From: JBDKVA01 sp039679375
GTDB lineage: Bacteria > Bacillota > Clostridia > Acetivibrionales > DTU013
DNA: 19,912 nt
Assembly: GCA_039679375.1 (NCBI GenBank)
Contig: JBDKVA010000023.1
Coordinates: 1 to 19,912, forward strand
Direction: 5' to 3'
Shown: one piece after another, positions 13,698 through 19,912 of the stretch
Layout: every line of letters begins with the position of its first letter
Position numbering within the stretch: the stretch's first letter is position 1
Notes under the pieces: model-generated
Database searches by the model: none
The model's input: only the letters and a program-made list of their open reading frames with translations
Told to the model about the DNA's origin: nothing
Translations under genes and position numbers: made by a program

Positions 13698-15002
13698 ATG
13701 TTTGGCGCATTAACCTATAAACATCCGATAAATCTTATCATTGCGGCAAATATCGCTGCATATGCCGTACTTTTCCTTTACAGGCAGCCTTTTGACCGCA
13801 ATTCACTGTTCATATGCCTGTTTGTTACGGTACTGGTCTGTGCTGCGCATTTTATCATAAAAGGGTTCAGATTGGGTGATGAATACCTTTCGCTGATCGT
13901 GTCCATGTTATTCAGTATGGGATTGATCATGATCTACAGACTGGACCCTCAATTAGGCCAAAAACAGCTCATCTGGCTTACAGCAGGACTTATGCTTTTT
14001 TTTGCAGGCTACATTTTCTTTATAAAAACAGGTATCTGGCAAAAGCTTGGCATTCTTTACGCTGCCGGAACTTTTACCCTCAATATTGCAACGATCGTTT
14101 TCGGTAAAAACATAAATGGTTCTACAAACTGGATCATCATAAATGGCTTTAGTTTTCAGCTTTCCGAGGCAACCAAGATCCTGTTCATTCTTTTCCTTTC
14201 GTGTTGGTTTAGAGACAAAGAAGCCGGACTAATCAAAATCCCTGCTTTAAAATACATGAAGCAGAATACATTGAACAGGCTCATTCTCATGACTGTTACC
14301 TTTTTTAATGTCTTTCTGCTGATACTCCAGAGGGAATGGGGAACTGTCGCTCTGTTTTTCATACTTTACATCGTCATGCTTTATGTTTTTGATAATGACC
14401 TCCGTTTCCTTCTGGCCAATGTCATAACGTCCATTCCCGTTGCATTGTTCGGCTATTTTTTGTTATATCACATACGCGTCAGGGTCGATATGTGGCTGAA
14501 TCCCTGGTCAGACCCGTCGGGAAAGGGCTATCAGATCCTGCAGTCGCTTTTTGCCATAGGCGCCGGCGGTTTTCTCGGCGCCGGCATAGGTTCCGGCAGG
14601 CCTGATCTGATACCGGCTGTCAATACGGACTTCATTTTTTCCGCAATTTGTGAGGAAATGGGAATGCTGAGCGGAGTAGCCATTATTCTGTTATACTTCA
14701 TATTGTGCTACAGAGGGATTAAAATTGCACTCAATATCGAAGACGGTTTTTATAAGGTGCTGGCAATGGGCATTTCAATCATGTTTGGTATTCAGGCCTT
14801 TATTATCATAGGAGGCGTGATCAAGCTGATTCCATTGACGGGAATAACGCTCCCATTTGTAAGCTATGGAGGAAGTTCCCTTATTGCGAGCTTTTTATCT
14901 CTTGGCATTCTCCAGGCTATGTCCAAAATTCAACAGGTTGGTTTGAAATTCAGTTCATTCGTTAAAGAAAAGGAGGGTGAGGAAATTGAACAGCGGGAAT
15001 AA
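13698..15002 (+). CDS. FtsW/RodA/SpoVE family peptidoglycan glycosyltransferase
   Basis: A 434-residue polytopic SEDS protein. Typical motifs are INGSTNWIIINGFSFQLSEATKI (about 139-161), LILQREWGTVALFF (208-221), the GKGYQILQSLFAIGAGGFLGAGIGSG segment (275-300), PAVNTDFIFSAICEEMG with the conserved Asp311, and LTGITLPFVSYGGSSL near the end. SEDS proteins polymerise lipid II into glycan strands together with a partner class B PBP, encoded by the next gene. It starts 13 bp after the FHA stop, and its 3' end overlaps the PBP gene, so coupled translation is likely. Whether it serves division, elongation or sporulation cannot be settled here. Confidence 0.95.
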   Translation: MFGALTYKHPINLIIAANIAAYAVLFLYRQPFDRNSLFICLFVTVLVCAAHFIIKGFRLGDEYLSLIVSMLFSMGLIMIYRLDPQLGQKQLIWLTAGLMLFFAGYIFFIKTGIWQKLGILYAAGTFTLNIATIVFGKNINGSTNWIIINGFSFQLSEATKILFILFLSCWFRDKEAGLIKIPALKYMKQNTLNRLILMTVTFFNVFLLILQREWGTVALFFILYIVMLYVFDNDLRFLLANVITSIPVALFGYFLLYHIRVRVDMWLNPWSDPSGKGYQILQSLFAIGAGGFLGAGIGSGRPDLIPAVNTDFIFSAICEEMGMLSGVAIILLYFILCYRGIKIALNIEDGFYKVLAMGISIMFGIQAFIIIGGVIKLIPLTGITLPFVSYGGSSLIASFLSLGILQAMSKIQQVGLKFSSFVKEKEGEEIEQRE

Positions 15003-16407
15003 AAAAATCGTACATGTTCTGATAGCCCTGTCGGTCATGTTCCTAGCCCTTACAGTCTACCTGACCTGGTTCGAGGTGTTTTTGAGCCCGAGGTATGTTG
15101 CCAGCTCCTATAACAGAAGGCAGCAAATCGCAGAGGGTAAGGTCCTGCGTGGAAGTATATTTGACAGGAACGGTGTGGTTCTGGCCAAGAGTGTAATGGA
15201 AAAAGACCAGCAGCAGAGGATATACCCCTACGGCAAGTTGTACAGCCAGGTAATAGGCTATAATTCCAGGGTATACGGAAGGTCTCTGCTTGAGCTATCT
15301 TACAACAGCTACCTCCTCGGACTGGATGATTACAGCAAGGTTCTGGGCGTTTTCGGTGATTCCGGAAATGAAATGAAAAGCGGGTGCAATCTTTATACTA
15401 CGTTGGATCACAATATACAAAAGCTCGGAGATAGGCTGCTGAATGGGAGAAAAGGCGCCATAGCCGCTATAGACCCTAAAACAGGCGAGGTCATCGCTCT
15501 AGTCAGCAAGCCTGATTTCAATCCCAGTGAAAAAAGTCTGGACAACAATTGGAAAAACATGGTCGAATCGGATGACAGCCCGTTCCTTCCCAGAGCAACG
15601 ATGGGACTGTATGTTCCCGGCTCGACGTACAAGGTTGCAACAGCAGCGCTTGCAATTGAAAACGGGCTGGATGATTTGAGATTTGACGATAAGGGAACAG
15701 TGTCGATCGACGGCAGGACGTTTTCCAATTATAATAAAAAAGCATATGGTGATATTGATATTTCAAAAGGCCTTGCGGTTTCCAGTAATGTCGTCTATTC
15801 ACAGCTTGGGGTGAAGCTGGGTGAAACCCGGTTAAGTGATATGGCCGGAAGGCTCGGTATGAACCGTGATATACCATTTGACCTGCCGGTAAGCCAGAGT
15901 ACGTTCCGGTACCGGAACATGGGAGAAACGGATATGGCGGCGGTAGGAATAGGGCAGGGAAAGCTCATGGTCACTCCGCTCCATATGGCGATGATTGCAT
16001 CTTCCATTGCAAATAGGGGAGTCATGATGGAGCCGCGGCTCGTAAGCAGGGTAAGCGCCTCAAACGGACACAATGTCAAGGTTAGTAAACCATCTGAGCT
16101 TTGCAGGGTAATGAAGGCGGATACTGCTGAGAAATTGAAGCAGATGATGCAAAGGGTCGTTGAGGATGGAACGGGTACGAAAGCTGCAATAAAGGGAGTC
16201 CATGTTGCAGGAAAAACAGGGACCGCTGAAAATGAGCTTTCCTCCAGGCAAAAAAATAAAGAACACGCATGGTTCATAGGCTTTGCACCCGCAGAAGACC
16301 CGGTAATAGCCGTTGCGGTGGTGCTTGAATACGGCGGTAACTCCGGAGGCTCGGCTGCTGCACCGATTGCCGGTAAAATAATGGCGGAGTATCTGAAAAG
16401 GCAGTAG
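14986..16407 (+). CDS. Class B penicillin-binding protein (PBP2/FtsI-like transpeptidase)
   Basis: The 473-residue protein has one N-terminal transmembrane helix (about 10-29), a dimerisation region including YNRRQQIAEGKVLRGSIFDRNG, and a transpeptidase domain. The three active-site motifs are intact: STYK (nucleophile Ser213 in PGSTYKV), SSN in AVSSNVVYS (about 266-268), and KTG in VAGKTGTAEN (about 410-412). It cross-links peptidoglycan stem peptides outside the membrane and is the expected partner of the SEDS protein upstream. TTG 14986 is preferred because AGGAGG (14971-14976) is 9 nt upstream; the in-frame GTG at 14977 directly abuts that RBS. The gene overlaps ftsW by 17 bp. A 106-bp repeat begins at the base after its stop codon. 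Confidence 0.93.
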   Translation: MNSGNKKIVHVLIALSVMFLALTVYLTWFEVFLSPRYVASSYNRRQQIAEGKVLRGSIFDRNGVVLAKSVMEKDQQQRIYPYGKLYSQVIGYNSRVYGRSLLELSYNSYLLGLDDYSKVLGVFGDSGNEMKSGCNLYTTLDHNIQKLGDRLLNGRKGAIAAIDPKTGEVIALVSKPDFNPSEKSLDNNWKNMVESDDSPFLPRATMGLYVPGSTYKVATAALAIENGLDDLRFDDKGTVSIDGRTFSNYNKKAYGDIDISKGLAVSSNVVYSQLGVKLGETRLSDMAGRLGMNRDIPFDLPVSQSTFRYRNMGETDMAAVGIGQGKLMVTPLHMAMIASSIANRGVMMEPRLVSRVSASNGHNVKVSKPSELCRVMKADTAEKLKQMMQRVVEDGTGTKAAIKGVHVAGKTGTAENELSSRQKNKEHAWFIGFAPAEDPVIAVAVVLEYGGNSGGSAAAPIAGKIMAEYLKRQ

Positions 16408-16512
16408 TATATTAATTGAATGAAATTTTCTAAACGCCTGTCTTCGCAAACATCATAGAATCACTGCTGTTTGCGCAGCCATTCGTAAAGAAAATTAGTA
16501 CATTCAATATAG
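16408..16512 (+). repeat. 106-bp inverted-repeat element, copy 2
   Basis: This copy begins TATATTAATTGAATGAAA immediately after the TAG stop (16405-16407) of the PBP gene and ends CATTCAATATAG. It has the same orientation as copy 1. Inner arms are TTCGCAAAC and GTTTGCG. As the only structured sequence between two converging genes, it might also serve as a transcription stop for one or both. Confidence 0.85.
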
Positions 16513-16544
16513 AATAAATAATCGCAATTTCTTTATCATTTCGT

Positions 16545-16576
16545 TTCTACAAGGATAATTTTCTACAAGGATAATT
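16545..16576. repeat. Tandem duplication of a 16-bp unit across the 3' end of the membrane-protein gene
   Basis: TTCTACAAGGATAATT occurs at 16545-16560 and again at 16561-16576, with no mismatch. The second unit contains the last codons and stop of the minus-strand gene; the first lies just beyond the stop. It looks like a recent slippage or insertion-repair duplication. Confidence 0.8.
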
Positions 16577-17882
16577 TGGAATCTTTCGCTGCTGTACTAA
16601 GGCTGCTCACGGTATCAGGCTTCCCTATATCTTCCTTTATACGAATGTGACTATCAAGATGATTAAACAAACTTTTCAATACATTGCAGTCTATGAAAAG
16701 CAGGGAAGCACCGATGATGACCGATCGGTATCTTAATATGGTATCCGCTACGTTTTCAACAACAAGCGCATTTATAAAAACGTATGCCGCAATGAAAGCT
16801 AAAATACCTTTAAAGCAGCTATCTCTCTGTTTAAATGCGGAATATATTCCGGTAGCCATTAGAAGCATGCAGGCATACCATATCAACATGTCGATATTTT
16901 CCATGAATTCTGCTATGCTGTTGCCTTCGATGTCTGCAATATCCAGATCTCCCGGATAGGGAAGCACAAGATAGTTCACAATCGAAACAATAATATTCCT
17001 GCCTGAGGCGATCGAAACGATCCGGTTCATTTTGCTTCCGATATCTTCCGCCATACTGTCGGTTTGCTTATCGGGAAATTGAACGGCATGATAATCATGC
17101 ATGAGCGGATTCACAGTCGCGGTAAAGATAATCAATGAACCGATAAAGACAGCAGCGGCAAACAAAATACTTTGCCCTGCTCTGCTTTTTTTATAAAGCA
17201 GTAATTGACTGAGTATTATTCCCGCGGCAAGTGGAGCAAACATATATATGCGTATGATTGTACAGAACCATATTAAAAGACATACAAAAATGATCCGGAT
17301 AATGTTATCCAATGCGATACCCTTTTCCTGTGCTGTTCTCATGATAAAATGCTGGACTGTATACCAGCATATGAAGCAGACTAAAATCAATAAAGCCTCC
17401 TTGCGCGAATCCGCAGTCCAGAGCAGCAGATTTGGAAAGTAAAGAAAGACCAGGCTGATCAAGCTGGCATTAAAATAGGTATACTTGCGGTTCAGCGCCA
17501 TTTTTAGCAGCAATATGGCAGAAAAGAAAGCGAATATTATATTTATGTAGGAAACGATATACCTGTTAATTCCGAATAAATTATACATGATACCTACAAA
17601 GACCGTATACCATGTATAGGAATACTCTACAGAATAGAAAGGAATTCCTTCGGCCAGCTGTTGAGCTACCCGGATGCCTTCCTGATGGTACAAAAGGCCA
17701 TCGGTGCCGAAGGTGTCGGTGCCATTTTCATACAGATAGGAGACAATTGCCATCCTGATGAGCATGGACAGTAAACTAAGCAGAATATAAGTGCTCTTAT
17801 ATTTATTTGGCGGAACTGATCTATAAGCAACGATCCATACCAACAGACAAATTGCCAGTGGTACTATTATATTCGAACTCAT
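16563..17882 (-). CDS. Polytopic membrane protein, GT-C glycosyltransferase or polysaccharide-polymerase-like
   Basis: A 439-residue protein with about ten hydrophobic segments and no recognised soluble domain. After the second helix a loop carries GTDGLLYHQEGIRVA (Asp61, Tyr65, His66), followed by SYTWYTVFVGIMYNLFGINRYIVSY. An acidic residue and YH motif in the first large external loop is typical of GT-C transferases and EpsG/Wzy-like polymerases. LLLWTADSRKEALL (about 152-165) is another motif seen in such proteins. A role in surface glycan assembly is therefore plausible, not certain. The RBS AAGGA is about 7 nt before the ATG. The gene stands alone between copies 2 and 3 of the repeat element in opposite orientation, convergent with the PBP gene. 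Confidence 0.75.
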   Translation of the reverse strand: MSSNIIVPLAICLLVWIVAYRSVPPNKYKSTYILLSLLSMLIRMAIVSYLYENGTDTFGTDGLLYHQEGIRVAQQLAEGIPFYSVEYSYTWYTVFVGIMYNLFGINRYIVSYINIIFAFFSAILLLKMALNRKYTYFNASLISLVFLYFPNLLLWTADSRKEALLILVCFICWYTVQHFIMRTAQEKGIALDNIIRIIFVCLLIWFCTIIRIYMFAPLAAGIILSQLLLYKKSRAGQSILFAAAVFIGSLIIFTATVNPLMHDYHAVQFPDKQTDSMAEDIGSKMNRIVSIASGRNIIVSIVNYLVLPYPGDLDIADIEGNSIAEFMENIDMLIWYACMLLMATGIYSAFKQRDSCFKGILAFIAAYVFINALVVENVADTILRYRSVIIGASLLFIDCNVLKSLFNHLDSHIRIKEDIGKPDTVSSLSTAAKDSKLSL

Positions 17883-17910
17883 ATTATTTCCTTTATAAAC
17901 AACTAAATAT

Positions 17911-17945
17911 AATGAAAAAAATTTTTTGGTAAGATTTTTTTCATT
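17911..17945. promoter_or_regulatory. Perfect 12-bp AT-rich inverted repeat in the leader of the membrane-protein gene
   Basis: AATGAAAAAAAT (17911-17922) and ATTTTTTTCATT (17934-17945) are fully complementary around an 11-nt loop. It lies between repeat copy 3 and the start codon at 17882. It could be a protein-binding site or a weak mRNA hairpin. Confidence 0.55.
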
Positions 17946-17964
17946 TATATTTCATTTGTATTAA

Positions 17965-18070
17965 CTATATTGAATGAACTGATTTTCTTTACGAATGGCT
18001 TCGCAAACAGCAGTGATTATATGATGTTTGCGAAGACAGGCGTTTAGAAAATTTTATTCAATTAATATAG
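17965..18070 (-). repeat. 106-bp inverted-repeat element, copy 3 (inverted)
   Basis: The reverse complement matches copy 2 with only about six differences. Outer ends are CTATATTGAATGAA and ATTCAATTAATATAG. The inner stem CTTCGCAAACA/TGTTTGCGAAG is perfect over 11 bp in this copy. Relative to the downstream minus-strand gene it has the same orientation that copy 1 has relative to the FHA gene. Confidence 0.85.
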
Positions 18071-18277
18071 TCTGTTTCGTATTAACTCAATGAAGATAAT
18101 GGCTTACGCAATAATCATCATTGCTAAATTAAAATATTTCTGCAAAAATCATTTTGCAGTTTATGTTTTCTAAAGAAATAGTATAACACGTATGAAAAAA
18201 AATACAACAAGCAAAGTACACATTTATAAAGTGTGTACCGGCAGATTATCTATGTATAAACACAATTACGCCTTGTA
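18071..18277. other. Non-coding AT-rich region with small hairpins
   Basis: No gene is seen. Two perfect small stems occur: CTGCAAAA/TTTTGCAG (about 18140-18159) and GTACACA/TGTGTAC (18216-18238). The second could be a minor backup stop for the minus-strand methyltransferase transcript. Confidence 0.4.
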
Positions 18278-18322
18278 TTAAAAAGAACTGCAGGGTGCAA
18301 CAATGAATGTTGCATTCTGCAG
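18278..18322 (-). terminator. Rho-independent terminator of the methyltransferase gene
   Basis: CTGCAGGGTGCAACA (18288-18302) pairs with TGTTGCATTCTGCAG (18308-18322), a 15-bp stem with two G-T wobbles and a 5-nt loop. On the minus strand it is followed by TTCTTTTT (18287-18280). It lies 30 bp after the stop of the methyltransferase gene. Confidence 0.85.
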
Positions 18323-18351
18323 CTCCGCGTATCAACGTGTTTATAGGGGTG

Positions 18352-19152
18352 TTATAATTCCAGAAGACCCTCCCTGAATCTTGTCAGGTAATTCATGCAG
18401 TAGTCGTCCAATCCCATCAGGGCTTCAGTAGCATATACGAAAGACATAAGCTTTTTGTCCAGTGGATCCAGGATGGCACCATCCATGCCGGCTGACATGG
18501 ATGCTATCAGAAAGGCCTGATTTACAAGCTTTCTGGCAGGAATCCCGAATGATATGTTACTCAGGCCGCAGGCAATGTGTACTCCTGGAAATTCCTGCTT
18601 TACCCTGCGGATGGTTTCAATGGCTACAGTGCCATATTGCGATCCGGTTCCGATAGGCCTTACCATGGGATCAATAAATATATCTCCCGGCATGATGCCT
18701 TCCTTTGTCAATTTCTCAACAAGCCTTTCTGCAATGACTACTCTTTCATCGGTTGTTTCAGGCATACCCTTATCATCCATGCAGAGCGCGATGATTCCTG
18801 TATTATACCTCGTGATCAAAGGCAGAATGGCATTATATCTTTTACTTTCGTCCGTTATGGAATTAATGATCGGTTTTCCGTTTTTTATCGCCTTCAACCC
18901 ATTTTCTATTGCGGTCGGATTGGGCGAATCGATGACCAATGGAACGTCGACTACCTCCTGGACGGTTTCGACAAGCCATTTCACTCTTTCAGGTTCATCG
19001 TCAATAAACATACCTGCATTGATATCAATATAGGCTGCACCTGCTTCATATTGCCTTTTAGCCAGGTCCTGTATTGCGGCCGCATCGTAATTTTCCATTG
19101 CTGGTCTGATAGCCTTAAGGCTACTGTTGATTTTTTCACCGATAATAATCAT
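18352..19152 (-). CDS. Methyltetrahydrofolate:corrinoid methyltransferase (pterin-binding family)
   Basis: The 266-residue protein matches the size of AcsE/MeTr-type enzymes and the pterin-binding TIM barrel. Motifs include IIIGEKINSS at the N-terminus, YIDINAG (41-47), PLVIDSPNPTAIENGL (about 91-106), INSITDE (95-101 region), FIDPMVRPIG, HIACGLSNISFG and DGAILDPLD. It moves a methyl group between methyltetrahydrofolate and a corrinoid protein; relatives act in the Wood-Ljungdahl pathway or with demethylation systems such as MtgA. No corrinoid protein, acs or mtg gene is in the window, so its pathway is unknown. RBS GGAGG is about 8 nt before the ATG. A candidate promoter is TTGTTT-16-TATATA (19206 to 19179, minus). 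Confidence 0.92.
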   Translation of the reverse strand: MIIIGEKINSSLKAIRPAMENYDAAAIQDLAKRQYEAGAAYIDINAGMFIDDEPERVKWLVETVQEVVDVPLVIDSPNPTAIENGLKAIKNGKPIINSITDESKRYNAILPLITRYNTGIIALCMDDKGMPETTDERVVIAERLVEKLTKEGIMPGDIFIDPMVRPIGTGSQYGTVAIETIRRVKQEFPGVHIACGLSNISFGIPARKLVNQAFLIASMSAGMDGAILDPLDKKLMSFVYATEALMGLDDYCMNYLTRFREGLLEL

Positions 19153-19178
19153 TTAAAATCCTCCTCGCAATAATAAGC

Positions 19179-19217
19179 TATATAATGCAAAAAGAGTTTA
19201 AAACAACGCCTTTTTGC
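19179..19217 (-). promoter_or_regulatory. Candidate promoter and hairpin upstream of the methyltransferase gene
   Basis: On the minus strand TTGTTT (19206-19201) and TATATA (19184-19179) are 16 bp apart. A perfect 8-bp inverted repeat, GCAAAAAG (19187-19194) and CTTTTTGC (19210-19217), surrounds the -35 hexamer and spacer, a position suited to a repressor site. Confidence 0.4.
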
Positions 19218-19500
19218 ACTTATATTACATTAGGTTTGCTCGCATCGTGCCGATTATTCCTTTAGAACCCTTTTTACATCTTATGTATTTGAGATTATTA
19301 TAAGATATCATTTATATGATAACAATACCTTTATGATCTTTCATACTGCCTTTATTGAACATGCCAATCTTTTTATAAAAAACTTAATATATTACAAGAA
19401 TACATCATGTGAAGCTTCTGGATTTCGGGCAAGATAATATTTCTGAAAGAGCTGCTTCCAAGCTCAGTACAATAGTGAATATATCTACTGCTTAATAAGG
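19218..19500. other. AT-rich non-coding region between the methyltransferase gene and the rRNA promoters
   Basis: No open frame with an RBS is seen on either strand. A small palindrome, TATCAT/ATGATA, is at 19306-19321. The AT-rich stretch would fit an UP-element or upstream activation region for the rRNA promoters, but it is over 100 bp away from them. Confidence 0.4.
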
Positions 19501-19502
19501 AA

Positions 19503-19540
19503 TGTGACAGTTGTCAGTTATCGACAAATTTCGTGTCACA
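19503..19540. promoter_or_regulatory. Nested inverted repeat upstream of the rRNA promoters
   Basis: TGTGACA (19503-19509) pairs with TGTCACA (19534-19540). Inside, TTGTC (19511-19515) pairs with GACAA (19523-19527). An AAGGAGG follows at 19548-19554, but the nearest ATG (19578) is too far away and opens only 13 codons. Confidence 0.45.
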
Positions 19541-19636
19541 CCTGCGCAAGGAGGATAATAAACTGATAAAGCGGCGTATGAAAAAGAGAAATAGGAATAA
19601 ATCACGCATACAGAGGTAAATGCTAATAAGTGCCGG

Positions 19637-19665
19637 TTGAAGGAGAGCGTACGCGGTGATATAGT
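19637..19665 (+). promoter_or_regulatory. Candidate rRNA-operon promoter P1
   Basis: TTGAAG (19637-19642) and TATAGT (19660-19665) are 17 bp apart; the -10 is extended by TGA. Together with a second promoter 118 bp downstream it forms the tandem arrangement common for rRNA operons. Confidence 0.6.
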
Positions 19666-19754
19666 ATAGAAGCTGTCCCGCAGCACGGCAACAAAGACGG
19701 ACAGTAAGCCTGTTTGTCATAGGAAGCCGCCGAAAAGAAAATAAAAAAAGGTGG

Positions 19755-19783
19755 TTGACAAAAGTCAGGCAGCGTGGTAGTAT
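19755..19783 (+). promoter_or_regulatory. Candidate rRNA-operon promoter P2
   Basis: A perfect TTGACA (19755-19760) is followed after 17 bp by TAGTAT (19778-19783), preceded by TGG as an extended -10. Transcription would start near 19790. Confidence 0.65.
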
Positions 19784-19789
19784 ATAAAA

Positions 19790-19912
19790 GCCGCTTCGAG
19801 AGAGGTGACCCGGAAGGGAAGCCGGTAACAGGGCTGAACAGAAGGCAAATGGACCTTGAAAAGTAAACAGTGAAGACAATAAGCATCAAATGAGAAATTA
19901 TTTGATGCAACG
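19790..19912 (+). promoter_or_regulatory. rRNA operon leader with boxA-like sequence and processing hairpin (16S gene just outside window)
   Basis: GGACCTTGAAAAGTAAACAG (19851-19870) resembles the boxA-type CTTTGAAAACTAAACA segment that precedes 16S genes in Firmicutes. A perfect 9-bp hairpin, GCATCAAAT/ATTTGATGC (19883-19908), follows. No 16S sequence (such as AGAGTTTGATC) is inside the window, so the rRNA gene itself is inferred to begin shortly after position 19912. Confidence 0.65.

Noticed and set aside
13092..18070. Possible CRISPR array because of repeated palindromic units
   Set aside because: The three units are 106 bp long, separated by kilobases and one is inverted; there are no regular short spacers or cas genes.
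18078..18176. Possible decayed fourth copy of the 106-bp repeat
   Set aside because: Only short matches such as TATTAACT and GGCTTNCGCAA can be aligned, and the internal stems differ, so the resemblance is not enough.
18577..19173. 198-codon plus-strand frame opposite the methyltransferase gene
   Set aside because: The minus-strand protein matches a known family along its whole length; the antisense product looks like random low-order composition.
19578..19619. 13-codon frame starting ATG 19578 after an AAGGAGG at 19548
   Set aside because: The RBS-to-start distance is over 20 nt, and the product is a short basic peptide inside a likely rRNA promoter region.
19514..19910. Overlapping minus-strand open frames of about 95-121 codons in the rRNA leader region
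   Set aside because: They lie across two promoters, a boxA-like sequence and structured leader elements, and the translations show no domain.

Overview
The window looks like a chromosomal segment of an anaerobic, Gram-positive member of the Clostridia (Bacillota). The pointers are an S-layer-homology (SLH) surface protein, an FHA–FtsW–class B PBP operon of clostridial type, a corrinoid-dependent methyltetrahydrofolate methyltransferase, strong AGGAGG-type ribosome binding sites, GTG/TTG starts and a boxA-like rRNA leader. No genus can be fixed from the sequence alone.

Positions 1-6454 hold a catabolic and redox island. On the minus strand lies an operon of KDPG aldolase (eda), 2-keto-3-deoxygluconate kinase (kdgK) and a small VOC-fold protein, the lower half of a sugar-acid (uronate/aldonate) route. 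Below it are an IclR regulator (minus), a convergent TauE/SafE permease (plus), and a minus-strand pair: an SDR oxidoreductase and a fumarate-reductase-like flavoprotein that runs off the left edge. A perfect 15-bp palindrome between the eda -10 region and its RBS is a candidate operator.

Positions 6758-8640 hold an exported SLH protein with three SLH motifs and three Fn3-like repeats, ended by a clear intrinsic terminator. Positions 8777-13031 hold a plus-strand run of glycerophosphodiester phosphodiesterase, MFS transporter, double-GNAT acetyltransferase and two directly abutting uracil-DNA-glycosylase-fold genes. The first of those two has the Fe-S cysteines of family 4; the second lacks them.

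Positions 13043-16407 hold a cell-envelope operon of a membrane-anchored FHA protein, FtsW/RodA and a class B PBP, with overlapping or tight gene junctions. A good promoter (TTGTCA-17-TATAAT) precedes it. A minus-strand polytopic membrane protein (GT-C or polymerase-like) follows at 16563-17882. The most striking unexplained structure is a nearly identical ~106-bp imperfect inverted-repeat element present three times: 13092-13198, 16408-16512, and inverted at 17965-18070. One copy lies between the promoter and RBS of the FHA operon, one starts at the base after the PBP stop codon, and one lies upstream of the membrane-protein gene. They may be MITEs or a dispersed cis-regulatory RNA.

Positions 18278-19912 hold a minus-strand methyltetrahydrofolate:corrinoid methyltransferase with its own terminator. 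Diverging from it is what appears to be the promoter and leader region of an rRNA operon: two tandem promoters, a boxA-like sequence and a processing-type hairpin. The 16S gene itself should begin just past the right edge.
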